Assembly: GCF_005222675.1 (NCBI RefSeq)
Contig: NZ_STGE01000001.1
Location: 19,061 to 83,060, forward strand
Origin: Mycolicibacterium sp. CR10
Lineage (GTDB): Bacteria > Actinomycetota > Actinomycetes > Mycobacteriales > Mycobacteriaceae
Length of the DNA: 64,000 bases
Reading direction: 5' to 3'
The notes under the pieces were generated by a model that saw nothing but the letters and a program-made list of their open reading frames with translations, made no database searches and had not been told where the DNA came from. How positions within the stretch are numbered: position 1 is the first letter of the stretch; each line of letters starts with the position of its first letter. Shown here piece after piece: positions 53,548 through 62,551 of this stretch. The translations under genes and the position numbers were made by a program.

Positions 53548-54786
53548 TCAGCGCACGGAGCACGTGGCGTCCACGGCATCGCCGAGTTGCGCGGTTCCAT
53601 CGGCGAGAACTCCGGTGTTGACGATGACCCGTTCGCCGATTAGTCGGCGACCCAGATGTACATCTTTCGTCGCATTGACTCCGAGCACCGCCACCAGCGC
53701 GGTGCCTTGCAAATAGTAGGCGGTGAACGCATCCGAGGCGGGGTTGCCCCGCGTAATGACCCGGTCCGCACGCTGCGGGAATCCGGCGACCTGGATGTTC
53801 AACCCGAATTGGTCGGACCAGAACCACGGCACGTCGGCGAATACTTCATCGCGTCCCATCATGGCTCGAGCGGCCGCGATGCCCATCTGCTGGGCATTCT
53901 GCCAGTGCTCGACTCGGGTTCGACCGCCATAGATGGGCTCCGGGCGGTTCACGACATCTCCTGCCGCATACACGTGCGGTGCCGAGGTCGCGCAGTGCTC
54001 ATCGACCTCGACACCATCCGAGACCTGCAATCCAGCCGCCGCGGCCAGCTCGACGTTCGGGTCGGCGCCGACTCCAATCACCGCCACGTCGACATGCCAT
54101 CCCCGGCCGTCACTGGCGGTGATCCGAACCCCGTCTGCTTCAGTGCACACCTCGGCGATCGGCACGTCTGTCTTGACTACGACTCCGTGGTCGGTGTAAA
54201 GCTCGGCGAACATCACGCCCACCGTGTGACCGAGTGTGCGGTAAAAGGGCGCCGATGCCGCTTCGAACATCGTTACCTGGCAACCTAGGTCGCGGGCGCT
54301 CGAGGCGAGTTCAGCGCCGATGAATCCGCCACCGACGATGGCGACCGAAGCGCCTGCGACAAGATGCGTCCTGATGACAAGGGCATCGTCGAGAGTGCGT
54401 AGCGGGAGGACCTTGTCCGATTTCACACACAGCCGACCTGGCCAGCGTACCCGTGCACCGGTAGCCAGAAGGGCGAGATCGAAAGCGACCACACCTCCGG
54501 AAGCCAGTCGAACAAACCGGTTTCGGACGTCGAGCTCGTCGACCCGCGCGCCGAGCATCATGTCGATCTGGCGGTCGGCATACCACGACGGCAACCTCAG
54601 CGAAAAGTCATCGACGGTGACTGCCCCGGTGAGCATCCCCTTGGACAGCGGGGGGCGGTCGTACGGGAAGTGAGCTTCTGCGGAGAACAGATAGATTTTT
54701 CCGTCGAAACCCTCCTCGCGCAACGTCTCGGCAGCGTGCACGGCCGCTAGTCCGCCGCCGATCAGAACGACTGTGCGCTGTGTCAT
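53548..54786 (-). CDS. Dioxygenase ferredoxin reductase (BphA4-like)
   Basis: 412 aa from ATG 54786 (ATGA overlap with the ferredoxin gene; the frame opens at 54831 but that part overlaps it). FAD motif VVLIGGGLAAVHAAETL, NAD motif VAIVGGGFIGAELASSA, and PHVYAAGDVVNRPEP. NADH-dependent reductase feeding the adjacent ferredoxin. Paralogue of PhtAd. Confidence 0.87.
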   Translation of the reverse strand: MTQRTVVLIGGGLAAVHAAETLREEGFDGKIYLFSAEAHFPYDRPPLSKGMLTGAVTVDDFSLRLPSWYADRQIDMMLGARVDELDVRNRFVRLASGGVVAFDLALLATGARVRWPGRLCVKSDKVLPLRTLDDALVIRTHLVAGASVAIVGGGFIGAELASSARDLGCQVTMFEAASAPFYRTLGHTVGVMFAELYTDHGVVVKTDVPIAEVCTEADGVRITASDGRGWHVDVAVIGVGADPNVELAAAAGLQVSDGVEVDEHCATSAPHVYAAGDVVNRPEPIYGGRTRVEHWQNAQQMGIAAARAMMGRDEVFADVPWFWSDQFGLNIQVAGFPQRADRVITRGNPASDAFTAYYLQGTALVAVLGVNATKDVHLGRRLIGERVIVNTGVLADGTAQLGDAVDATCSVR

Positions 54787-54992
54787 TGCTGGGGTCCGGC
54801 AGCGCGAATGGTGATCGCTGCCGACGGGCATTCCTGCGCGGCAGCGCGGGCGGCCTGCTCTTGATCAGCCGGAATGTCGCTTACGACTGATTCTGCCTTT
54901 CCAGCCGAATTGATCGCGAAGACACCTGGCGCGACGTCCAGGCATAAGCGGTAGCCGCAGCACCGGCGTGGATCGACTTCTGCATGAATCAC
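54783..54992 (-). CDS. Ferredoxin, [3Fe-4S]-type, dioxygenase electron carrier
   Basis: 69 aa from GTG 54992 (GAGGTC nine bases upstream; the open frame runs to 55094 but the extension is unlike ferredoxins). Cluster cysteines in RRCCGYRLC and CPSAAI. A CCGYRLC pattern, where PhtAc has CQGYANC, gives an extra adjacent Cys. Coupled by overlap to the reductase. Confidence 0.83.
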   Translation of the reverse strand: MIHAEVDPRRCCGYRLCLDVAPGVFAINSAGKAESVVSDIPADQEQAARAAAQECPSAAITIRAAGPQQ

Positions 54993-55103
54993 TTGTGCCC
55001 AGACCTCGCGTATCGCATGGGTTCGAGTCGAGCTGTTCTCAAAACAGACGTCCTTTCGACGATCCGTGAAGTGGAGGGCCGCCACGGTGGCCAATCTGGC
55101 CCC

Positions 55104-55304
55104 TTAATGGCCCGGACCGAAAGGGTCCTGAAGCAACCGAGAAAAGCTCTCCTTGGTTTGCCATGACAGACTCTCGAGTTCTAGTGGATCGAGCTGGATC
55201 CGGAAACCGAGGCGGGGACTGGCAATCTCCAACCGCTCTCCGTTGCGGGTGTACACCTTGTCGACGGTGACTACGGCGAACTCGTTCGCGATAGTCGTTG
55301 TCAT
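55104..55304 (-). CDS. Small conserved dioxygenase-operon protein (unknown function)
   Basis: 66 aa from ATG 55304: IANEFAVVTVDKVYTRNGERL and QLDPLELESLSWQ align with the 94 aa protein at 38857-39141, which has extra N- and C-terminal residues. Position is again just after the dioxygenase beta-subunit gene. No cofactor motif or membrane segment. Function unknown; two independent operons keep it. Confidence 0.75.
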   Translation of the reverse strand: MTTTIANEFAVVTVDKVYTRNGERLEIASPRLGFRIQLDPLELESLSWQTKESFSRLLQDPFGPGH

Positions 55305-55368
55305 CTCGGGCTCGCGGGTCACGTCTGAACCTTTCTGGGGGATAAGCGATAGAGGCTCAATGCCACCG

Positions 55369-55887
55369 CTAGAAAAAGAAGGCCAGGTTGTGCGTGCCGA
55401 GGACGGCGTGATCGAGCACCACCCGTCGGCTCGCCAGTCGCAGGCCCGTCTCACACCGCCGGATGACGTCTTGGCGCTTGGCGGAGATGAGATCGTACTT
55501 AGGGCTGTCCCCCCTGTTGCGGAACACGAGCACGTTGGATCGGACATCGTATTCGTCCGGCTCGGACGCGGGGCGCACCCGCACATTCGACACGTTGTGT
55601 CGGATCCGTGAGGGCGGATCTTCAGCCCATGCATATTCGGTGTCCAACCGCAGAACCCGCAACTGCAATCCTGCGTAGTCGTCATCCCAATGCGTCATTG
55701 TCGACGAAATTCCTTCGCCATTGGCGCGTTCTCTGCTGAGGCGTACCGGGATGATGTAGCGGATGTCTTCGGTGCACAATCCCAGCCACTCGTGAAACCG
55801 GCCCTCGTCGAGCAATTCCGCCTCTTCGAATAAGAAGTCCTCCACCTCGCTGCGGAGGAGTACCTGCTGTTCGAGAGTTGCTACCAT
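55369..55887 (-). CDS. PAH-type dioxygenase, beta subunit
   Basis: 172 aa with FLFEEAELLDEGRFHEWLGLC, MTHWDDDYAGLQLRVLRL, SRIRHNVSNVRVRP and NVLVFRNRGDSPKYDLISAKRQDVIRR. Very similar in layout to NidB (26551-27069). ATG 55887 preceded by AAGGA. Structural subunit of the alpha protein upstream. Confidence 0.87.
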   Translation of the reverse strand: MVATLEQQVLLRSEVEDFLFEEAELLDEGRFHEWLGLCTEDIRYIIPVRLSRERANGEGISSTMTHWDDDYAGLQLRVLRLDTEYAWAEDPPSRIRHNVSNVRVRPASEPDEYDVRSNVLVFRNRGDSPKYDLISAKRQDVIRRCETGLRLASRRVVLDHAVLGTHNLAFFF

Positions 55888-55948
55888 GGCACACCATCCT
55901 TGGTGATTCGATTGACTTTGGTTGCGGGATAACGTATTTCACGATGCC

Positions 55949-57355
55949 TCACGAGGCTGCCTCCGCGCCGCCGGCCAGAGACTGCATGCGGGCTTGAGGT
56001 TGTGAGCCATGTGCGCTCGCGCCGTCGCCTGAGTCGGCGATCAACTCCAGCAGGCGGGCCCAGAACTCACGTTGGTTGCGCTCTGCGTACCCGCTGGCCA
56101 GGGGTCGACCGGGCCCCTTCCATGTGTCGTCTCTGCCCAGCACGCCCAGGCCCATTTCGAAGTTGAGCATCTGGCTGCCGGCGAGAATGCCCTGAGTTCC
56201 CGCAGTGATCGAGCGCCAGGTCTCGGCGTCATCCTGTTCGAACACGCCGGAAATGCCGAAGGTTCGGACGTAGGTCTCGTACGACTGTTGTTTGAAGTCT
56301 TCTGGGGCGTCCTTTTCGACGAGAAACCACGACCATACTTCCATCGTGTCGTGCGTCAATGGACGCCACAGCCGAAACGTCAGCATCGGCACCGGCATTG
56401 ACTGCTGGTCCTTACCGATGAGGACGTTGAGGAAAGAAAGGTTGGGAAAGACCGTTCCGTGGATGAAGGCCGTCCCCTGCAGAATATCTGCCTGGTCCTG
56501 GTCGCCGTAAGCCTCGGCGAGCCCGTCGACGACCTCTCGCGGATAGTTCATAAAGGGCGGCAATGGTTGACCCGGTGGCACACCGAGGACGCCAAGCCCG
56601 TGACCGTTGGAGAGGCTGATATGGGCGGGCTGCGACGCGAATTTCGGATCGGGCGGCGCCAGACCCAGTTCCACCGCCGAACGGTGCGTCATCAACGTGT
56701 GGTAGGCGTCCCCGACAAAATTGTCCGCGCCGAGCTTCCAGTTGGAGTCGATAATCCAACGCTGCGGCTCACCACGCACCTCCAGACCACCCTGGGTTTT
56801 CTTGCTGATCAGGTCGAGATACCAGGTCATATCGCCCAAGTAGTCGGCCAGAGGTGGTGCGTTCTCGTCCAGGCAACCAAAGATCAGGCCGCCGTAGTTC
56901 TCCAGACGCGGGACCTGGGTCAAACTCCACTCGTTCTTGTCCATCTCGACTCCGTAGACCTCTTCTTGTGCGGGCACGCCCGCGAGGGCTCCGGTATTCC
57001 GGTAGGTCCACCCGTGATAGGGGCAGCGGAAATGCGAGGTGTTACCCATCTCCGTGCGGCACAGCAGTGTTCCGCGGTGCCGACACGAATTCGCCATCGC
57101 CCGCACTTCGCCATCCTCGCCGCGGACGACGATGATCGAACCGCCGCCTAGGTATCGCACCACGTAATCCCCGGCCTGAGGTACCTCCGTTTCGTGGGCC
57201 AGGAACTGCCAGCACCGGCCGAACACCCGCTCGGCTTCGAGCGCGTGGAGTTCTGCATTGGCGACCAGTCCGGCAGGCATTCGGCCCCTCGCAAGTCCTT
57301 CTTGACCCGCTGCAATCAGTTGCTGAATGTCGCTCTTGTCTCCGACAATGGACAT
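55949..57355 (-). CDS. PAH-type ring-hydroxylating dioxygenase, alpha subunit
   Basis: 468 aa. Rieske ligands Cys91-x-His93 (SCRHRG) and Cys111-x2-His114 (CPYHGW); iron site NWKLGADNFVGDAYHTLMTHRS; FIHGTVFPNLSFLNVLIGKD. Clearly a paralogue of NidA and of the edge gene (1-973). Gene order large-then-small with its own ferredoxin, reductase and SDR makes this a self-sufficient arene dioxygenase system, of the PhdA/NidA3 kind. Substrate unknown. Confidence 0.9.
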   Translation of the reverse strand: MSIVGDKSDIQQLIAAGQEGLARGRMPAGLVANAELHALEAERVFGRCWQFLAHETEVPQAGDYVVRYLGGGSIIVVRGEDGEVRAMANSCRHRGTLLCRTEMGNTSHFRCPYHGWTYRNTGALAGVPAQEEVYGVEMDKNEWSLTQVPRLENYGGLIFGCLDENAPPLADYLGDMTWYLDLISKKTQGGLEVRGEPQRWIIDSNWKLGADNFVGDAYHTLMTHRSAVELGLAPPDPKFASQPAHISLSNGHGLGVLGVPPGQPLPPFMNYPREVVDGLAEAYGDQDQADILQGTAFIHGTVFPNLSFLNVLIGKDQQSMPVPMLTFRLWRPLTHDTMEVWSWFLVEKDAPEDFKQQSYETYVRTFGISGVFEQDDAETWRSITAGTQGILAGSQMLNFEMGLGVLGRDDTWKGPGRPLASGYAERNQREFWARLLELIADSGDGASAHGSQPQARMQSLAGGAEAAS

Positions 57356-57505
57356 TTGATCTCCTCTTCTGTTTTCGGCTGCGCCGCATTGCTTTTGGGC
57401 TGTGGTACATAAAAATAGGGTGTGTGTCGCGAAACCCGCTCCTTCGGGTCGGGTGACGCGACGTCTGAATAATCCAGGGATGTCACCAACATCTGTGTAG
57501 GTCTT

Positions 57506-58357
57506 TCATGCTGTCGGTAAATCGGTCCGGGCGGCGTTGGCGGCAAGTCCCAGTCCTCCGGCCGGCTGATTCATTCCGCGCACGCCCAAACCACCGTCAC
57601 TGTTGATGACGACGCCGGTCACCGCGCGTGAGTTGTCCGCCGACGCGAGCAGCACGTACAGGCCGGCATGATCGGCGGGCTGCTGGGCGTACTGCAGAGG
57701 ATTCGTCGTGCTCATCATGTCGGCGATGCCGGGCACCGACGACAACACGGTTTCGCCCTGACCCAGGTCTTCGATGCCACGCAATCCTGTTATCGTGCCG
57801 CCGGGCGCGACTCCGTTCACCCGGATCTTCGGCGCCAACTCGTATGCCAGTTCACGCACCACGCCAACGACGGCGTGCTTAGACGCGGTGTACAGCGGGC
57901 CGCCACCGGAGGTATAGAAACCAGAGTTGGATACGGTGAAGATGATGCTCGGCGCATCGCTCTTGAGGAGTTCAGGAACCGCGGCCCTGGCGCCAAGGAG
58001 GTAGCCCTTGACGTTTACCGAGAAGATCTCGTCGAAAGCACCGCCGAGGTCGTCTCCGTCGAAACTCATCAGGGACGCAAAGTAATCGAAGATCCCGGCA
58101 TTGCCGACGAACACATCGAGCTTTCCGAACGCATCAACCGTCTCGTGTACCGCCCTGACGTTGTCGGCGTACGAGGTCACGTCACCTGTTACCGCTCTCA
58201 GTTTGCCGTCGGCGTAGCCGAGGCCGGCCAGGTCGCCTACCGAGCGATCCAACACACCCACTTGTGCGCCCTCGGACAAAAACCGCTCAACCACAGCCAA
58301 GCCGATTCCGGCCGCCCCACCGGTCACCAGTGCGACCCGCCCTGTCAACCAGCTCAC
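57506..58357 (-). CDS. cis-Dihydrodiol dehydrogenase (BphB-like SDR)
   Basis: 283 aa from GTG 58357, chosen for AGAAGGGG upstream; open frame to 58381. Cofactor motif TGGAAGIGLAV, FVGNAGIFD, active site SNSGFYTSGGGPLYTASKHA, and VNGVAPGGT, as in BphB-type cis-dihydrodiol dehydrogenases. First gene of the SDR-alpha-beta-small-ferredoxin-reductase operon. Should re-aromatise the cis-dihydrodiol made by the following dioxygenase to a catechol. Confidence 0.85.
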   Translation of the reverse strand: MSWLTGRVALVTGGAAGIGLAVVERFLSEGAQVGVLDRSVGDLAGLGYADGKLRAVTGDVTSYADNVRAVHETVDAFGKLDVFVGNAGIFDYFASLMSFDGDDLGGAFDEIFSVNVKGYLLGARAAVPELLKSDAPSIIFTVSNSGFYTSGGGPLYTASKHAVVGVVRELAYELAPKIRVNGVAPGGTITGLRGIEDLGQGETVLSSVPGIADMMSTTNPLQYAQQPADHAGLYVLLASADNSRAVTGVVINSDGGLGVRGMNQPAGGLGLAANAARTDLPTA

Positions 58358-58985
58358 ACTCTCGCCCCTTCTGTGGTGCACATCGCTGCATTCACATCAC
58401 CAGGTTCCTTGGCGAGGAATGACAGGTCTATCCGCGCAGCGCTTCCAGAACTCCGATTCACGCGGATCTCACGACGCTAGCCAGATCTTTTCGCGTAGCG
58501 AGTCACTGCGGCGTCGGCGTCAGCTTGAAACGTAGCCAGCCGCAAGACCGATCGCTCTCTAACCACACGCAGCCAGCGGACCGCTGATATGAAGACTGAG
58601 ACTCCTCGGTTGCTGACGGTCATGAACCGCTGGTCGAGATCTCTGACCTCCGCGTCACTTCCCCCATAGAGCTACATGAAGACGGCCTTGTCAACGGCGG
58701 CTGAAAATCAACCCCTTTACGACGGGTGAGTTCGACACGGGTCGGTTTTCAGACGACGCCGACTCCTTGGTCGCCTGGCTGTCGCACCGGCTGGTTGAAG
58801 CTGTGAGGCAGCCTGTCTAGTCACTGCTAGGGCCACTTACCCCTGCTGAACGAGTGCGCAGAATTCCGCATCGAGGACCGCTCAGCGCGGATGGATTGAG
58901 ATTGCAGCGGCAACGCTTCAGCATCAACAACGGACATACGCTCTGCGTTTCAACGGGTTTCGGAGTGCAGTAGCCGCCCTTGGGT
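58358..58985. other. Intergenic region upstream of the second dioxygenase operon
   Basis: 628 bases without a recognisable gene. TCTG-N5-CACA at 58370-58382, just before the SDR ribosome site, differs by one base from the putative operator; its similar position before phdI may simply reflect a shared purine-rich ribosome site. The rest shows nothing I can interpret. Confidence 0.4.
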
Positions 58986-59474
58986 TCAGGTCGGCTGGCC
59001 GTAGACGGCGACGACGACGCTCCGGTCGAGACTGTTCTCCGACCAGACGCCGATCTGAGTGTTGGCGCAGTTGGACATGACCGCCATGTCGGCGGGGTCG
59101 TAGTACCACTGGTTCAAGATTTCGATGCCGCTGATTGCGAGCGCCGGGTTGATCGCTACGGTTTCGGCGACGGAGCCGCGAAAGCCGGCGGCCTTGGCTC
59201 GGTCAGCGACGGTGGACCCGTTGGATCCGACGTCGCCGTCGTTTGTCCGGTTGTTGAGCAGGTCGTCGGTGTGCCACTGGGCGGCCCGTTGCAATTGTGG
59301 GTTGATCACAAGGTCGTTCGTGCAACCGGCCTGATGCTGGACGGTGTAGACGTTGGCAGCGACGCTGTCGTTCAGGCGACGATTGTCGGCATGGGCCTGT
59401 GGCGCCATCAGGGGCGCGGCAACCACGGCGATGACCGGGAACACCGCGACAGGAAGGCGTCTCGCGGCCATCAT
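58986..59474 (-). CDS. Secreted CAP (SCP-like) domain protein
   Basis: 162 aa with an N-terminal signal peptide (cleavage likely after QAHA, about residue 29). CAP-like elements: NPQLQRAAQWHTDDLL with a conserved His, GSVAETVAIN with the Glu, and a C-terminal QIGVWSENSLDRSVVVAVYG. Mycobacterial CAP proteins are exported and of unclear function. ATG 59474 overlaps the DUF732 stop (ATGA), so it is co-translated. Confidence 0.82.
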   Translation of the reverse strand: MMAARRLPVAVFPVIAVVAAPLMAPQAHADNRRLNDSVAANVYTVQHQAGCTNDLVINPQLQRAAQWHTDDLLNNRTNDGDVGSNGSTVADRAKAAGFRGSVAETVAINPALAISGIEILNQWYYDPADMAVMSNCANTQIGVWSENSLDRSVVVAVYGQPT

Positions 59475-59830
59475 GGCACTGCGCCGGGAACGTAGTCTGC
59501 CGCCGATTGTCTGAGCTGCCAGATCCGGGCGGGGCAGAGTTCGTTGGCTCCCTGGGTGATCAGGTACGAAGCCTGGTATTCGTCGGAGGTCTGGAAGTCA
59601 GCCTTGACTTCACGCACGATATCCGCGTATGAGCTACCTGCGGTTATCTTGTCGCACAGTCGGTGGCCGTAGGACAGCGCGGCGTCGGCGTTGGGAAAGT
59701 TGTACCCGGGACGCACCGTGACGTTCAACAAGTAAGCCACCGCGTCGGCGTGCGACGGCGGGGCGGTGAGCAGCGTAGCCGCGCCGAGCAAGGCGCCGGT
59801 CGTCACCGCCATCAGCGGGGCGCGCGACAT
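59471..59830 (-). CDS. Secreted DUF732-family protein
   Basis: 119 aa from ATG 59830. Signal peptide MSRAPLMAVTTGALLGAATL...PPSHADA, then the DUF732 core with two cysteines (YGHRLCDKI ... ANELCPARIW) and a QLRQSAADYV end. Common in mycobacteria, exported, function unknown. The frame is open upstream to 60085, where a mce-associated remnant can be read. Confidence 0.82.
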   Translation of the reverse strand: MSRAPLMAVTTGALLGAATLLTAPPSHADAVAYLLNVTVRPGYNFPNADAALSYGHRLCDKITAGSSYADIVREVKADFQTSDEYQASYLITQGANELCPARIWQLRQSAADYVPGAVP

Positions 59831-59905
59831 TTTCCTGGCATCGGTTTCTCCCCCAGCGGGTAACGGATTGCCGCCCGAGCCGTGCCACAAGGCTTGTCCG
59901 GCGGA

Positions 59906-59998
59906 CTGAACACTACGGCGGAATCGTTTCGGATCGAATGCCGATATTAGCCAGCGGTCTCCGATCTTGTCGAGAGATCGCTCTAGATACACCGTTGA
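59906..59998 (-). pseudogene. Remnant of a Mce-associated (Mas) protein C-terminus
   Basis: About 30 codons reading TVYLERSLDKIGDRWLISAFDP resemble the end of the Mas protein at 6209-6793 (VTLDRIENRWLISGFEPI). It is in frame with the DUF732 gene but lacks the rest of a mas gene, so it is probably a decayed copy. Confidence 0.45.
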
Positions 59999-61543
59999 AG
60001 AGCGCTGCTGCTGACGGTGCCAGCGCTGGATTCCTAAGCGAACTCGCCGACAGCGTCGGTGCGTGCGCGACCCGCGCCGGGGCACGTTCGCGATCTCGAC
60101 AGCGCCGCATGCGGTTGCCTAGCAGTGGGCACGCGGCGGTAAGGGCGTTTCCAGACCTTGATGGAGGGCGCTACAACAGCCGTTTCGCGGGGGCGTGTGT
60201 GGCGCTGTTCGCGCCGGCTCGCTCGGCGACGCCGATGCAGCCGGTTGTTTCCTTACCCCGACCTGTGTGGCCGACTCGCCGTCGAGGCTCGCCGTATCGG
60301 TTATCAAGTCATCTGACGGGCGCTCAATCAGGGCACCGGACAGTTTCCGGGATTCTGAGGGGGCGCGAGTACCGCGATGGGTGGCGCAAGTTGACGACGG
60401 CCCGCGACGGCGTCGAAGCCTCGGCCCAAGGACACCAAGGGCGCCGGAGGCGCACAGCGCGAGCGGGTCCTGATGATGGCCGCAGCACTTCCCTGGGATG
60501 CAGCGAACCGTGGAGGATTGGCCACGGCCCAGAGTCGAAGTCGCGCTCGATATCTGGGCAGTAACGGACAGAGTGGACCGCAGTCCCAGACCTTCGCCAA
60601 CCGCCTCCTCAACCAACCGGGTGACGTCGACGGCAAACCGATGATCTACACCGACGCCTGCCAAGTCTCCACCCTGTTCGTCAGGTTGGATGGACACAGG
60701 AGCAGCACCAGCCCGCCGACCATCTTATTGGCCGCCGCATCGATCATTCCTCATGGGCGAAGCGATGCGGTTGGCCCCGCGATGGGGACCGGGACGACTA
60801 CTAGGATCGCGAAATCGGCTGAGAGCGCGCCGTGTCGACTCCGATATGGGACGTCGAAGGTATGCCCACAAGCTCGGCATCCTCCGTTTCCTCACTCAGC
60901 GCAGCGTGATCGACAGTGTCGACAATTTGGCGGCACACGTGGTGTTGAGCTATGCCAGTCTTCGGCCCCGAGATCTGCAATCTTTCGCCGACTTGACGGC
61001 GCGGTTCGATCGAGCTGCTGGCGTCGATGCCATACGTGGTGAACCTCCGGCCGATGCCGGCGAAAGCCGTTGATACCGAACCGTTTCAGGGCAATCTACG
61101 ATTCGTGCCGGCCGACCGCATCTCTCGCTACCGCTGCTGCATGCTTTCGGACAGCTTTGTCGGGGAATCGAATTCGCGTACCTGATCCGGCGACCGGCGG
61201 TTTGAGGCCGCCATGACGACTCTTCTTGACTTCTTGCGCGTGAGTAGCTTCTCATGGAATAAATAGCCAAGATCCACGCGCCGGCGACGATGATCGGATC
61301 CGTCCACATGTGCTTTGCGTCGACCCGCTTCCGGCCAAACCGCGAAGACTCCGCGGCGCCGCTCGAACCCGGAAGGACCGCTGTTGGCACAGACAATGCG
61401 ACGTTGGGAGATCGACGATGTCGGCCGGAACTGCCTCCAACTCAGAGAGGTTCCGGTGCACTAGCGGAGTCTATTGCTTCAACGCGAGCTGACAGTACTT
61501 CTCGGGCCTTAGTGTTCGATGGCGCTCCGACGTCCAGTTCCCG
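59999..61543. other. Gene-poor, decayed stretch
   Basis: About 1.5 kb in which no frame on either strand shows a domain or good ribosome site. Frames of 130-190 codons exist but look like GC-driven chance openings. Given the mobile-element debris to the right, it is probably degraded sequence. Confidence 0.4.
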
Positions 61544-62029
61544 CTATGGCGTGAGCTCGTCGGCCGCCGCGAGGATCCGGCCGACCGTCGTGTGGTGCAC
61601 CTTGTGCGCGCGTCCGATCGTGCTCGGCGGCATGCCGGCTTCTCGCTGCGCGAGGATGGTCGCGACCAACCCACTGTCTTTGCTTGTGATGCCCTGCCGT
61701 ACGAGGGTTTCCGCGATCGGCGTCCACCGCGCCACCACTGCCGGGTCTCCCGCGGCGATCACCGCGGCGCCAGCGGTACCCCTCGGCGGCGCGATGGCCA
61801 GGCGCTCCTCACCGGCGCCGTCGCTTACACGCGCACCGTCATGGGGCGTTCTCTCGGCCTTTGGCCGTTGGGTGCGGTCATTCGACCCGGTGGCAGCGGT
61901 CCCAGCACGATGGGATTCGCCGGCCGTCCGCCTGTTGAGCGATAGTAGGCACAGTGTTGCCTGCGCTATCGCGACGTCGATGGCGCACGGCCATAACCAG
62001 ACGATGGTTGGCGGCAGTCCCAGTGTCAC
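61544..62029 (-). pseudogene. N-truncated DUF2637-like protein
   Basis: 161 codons from GTG 62029. The beginning, LGLPPTIVWLWPCAIDVAIAQATLCLLSL, resembles the middle of the DUF2637 membrane domain found on actinobacterial plasmids and integrative elements. The C-terminus has a helix-turn-helix (GLVATILAQREAGMPPSTIGRAHKVHHTTVGRILAAADEL). The expected N-terminal membrane helices are missing and the frame joins relaxase remnant sequence, so this is a truncated copy. Confidence 0.5.
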
Positions 62030-62370
62030 GGCCAGGGGACGGCGCGGGCGCCGTCGTCGAGGCGTTGCGCGGCAACCCGCTTCGTGGCCGGGTCGACGTG
62101 GGCGACGCGCCAGCGGTTGCCGTTGCGCACCGAGGGCAGCGATTCGAGGTTGGGGCTGGATGCGTGGAATTCGATGGTGGGGTCGTTGCGGCGGCTGAGG
62201 ATCAGCTCCCCCACCCCGATCTGCTGCCCACCCATCGCGCTGACGGTTTCCGCGCCGCGGTCGACGTGTTGACGGTGGATGCGTTGGTTGAGCGCGGCGG
62301 CCATCTCGGCGGTGTCACACACCAGCAGACTGTCCCGCCCTGCTGTGGTGTCGTTTTGGTAGGCGTGTAG
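62026..62370 (-). pseudogene. MobF/TraA-type relaxase fragment
   Basis: Minus-strand reading SLHAYQNDTTAGRDSLLVCDTAEMAAALNQRIH, then GVGELILSRRNDPTIEF and VRNGNRWRVAHVDPATKRVAAQRLDDG, matches the C-terminal helicase half of actinobacterial MobF relaxases (pattern GRDxLLV...TxEMAxALNxRIH...VGExIxxRRND...VRNGxRWxV). Only about 110 codons remain; the relaxase and Walker domains are absent. Confidence 0.6.
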
Positions 62371-62378
62371 GGATGCTC

Positions 62379-62551
62379 TCGACTGGCCACGGACCCAAGA
62401 ACGACGATGCCGACGCCGTCAGCGTTGCGGTCGTCGCGCGCACAGCGTCCAGGTTGACCTCCGCGGTCGCCGACGCGACCATCACTGCGCTCCCCGCGAT
62501 CGTCGAGCACCGCGACGACCTGGTCAAGACCCGCACTCAAATCGTCATGCC
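62379..62551 (+). pseudogene. IS110-family transposase fragment
   Basis: Plus-strand reading STGHGPKNDDADAVSVAVVARTA, then ALPAIVEHRDDLVKTRTQIV resembles the IS110 DEDD transposase segment GHGRK-D--DA-SV...LV--RD-LV--RTQ. The fragment ends where the serine hydrolase reading frame (opposite strand) begins, around 62549. Confidence 0.6.

Noticed and set aside
53133..53600. Minus-strand frame of 155 codons between the AraC gene and the reductase
   Set aside because: Composition is Arg/Pro/Thr-rich without domains, it overlaps the end of the reductase gene, and it has no ribosome site.
60119..60697. Minus-strand 192-codon frame and the overlapping plus-strand 189-codon frame
   Set aside because: Neither has a recognisable domain, start signal or neighbour support. 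The region is better described as decayed or non-coding.
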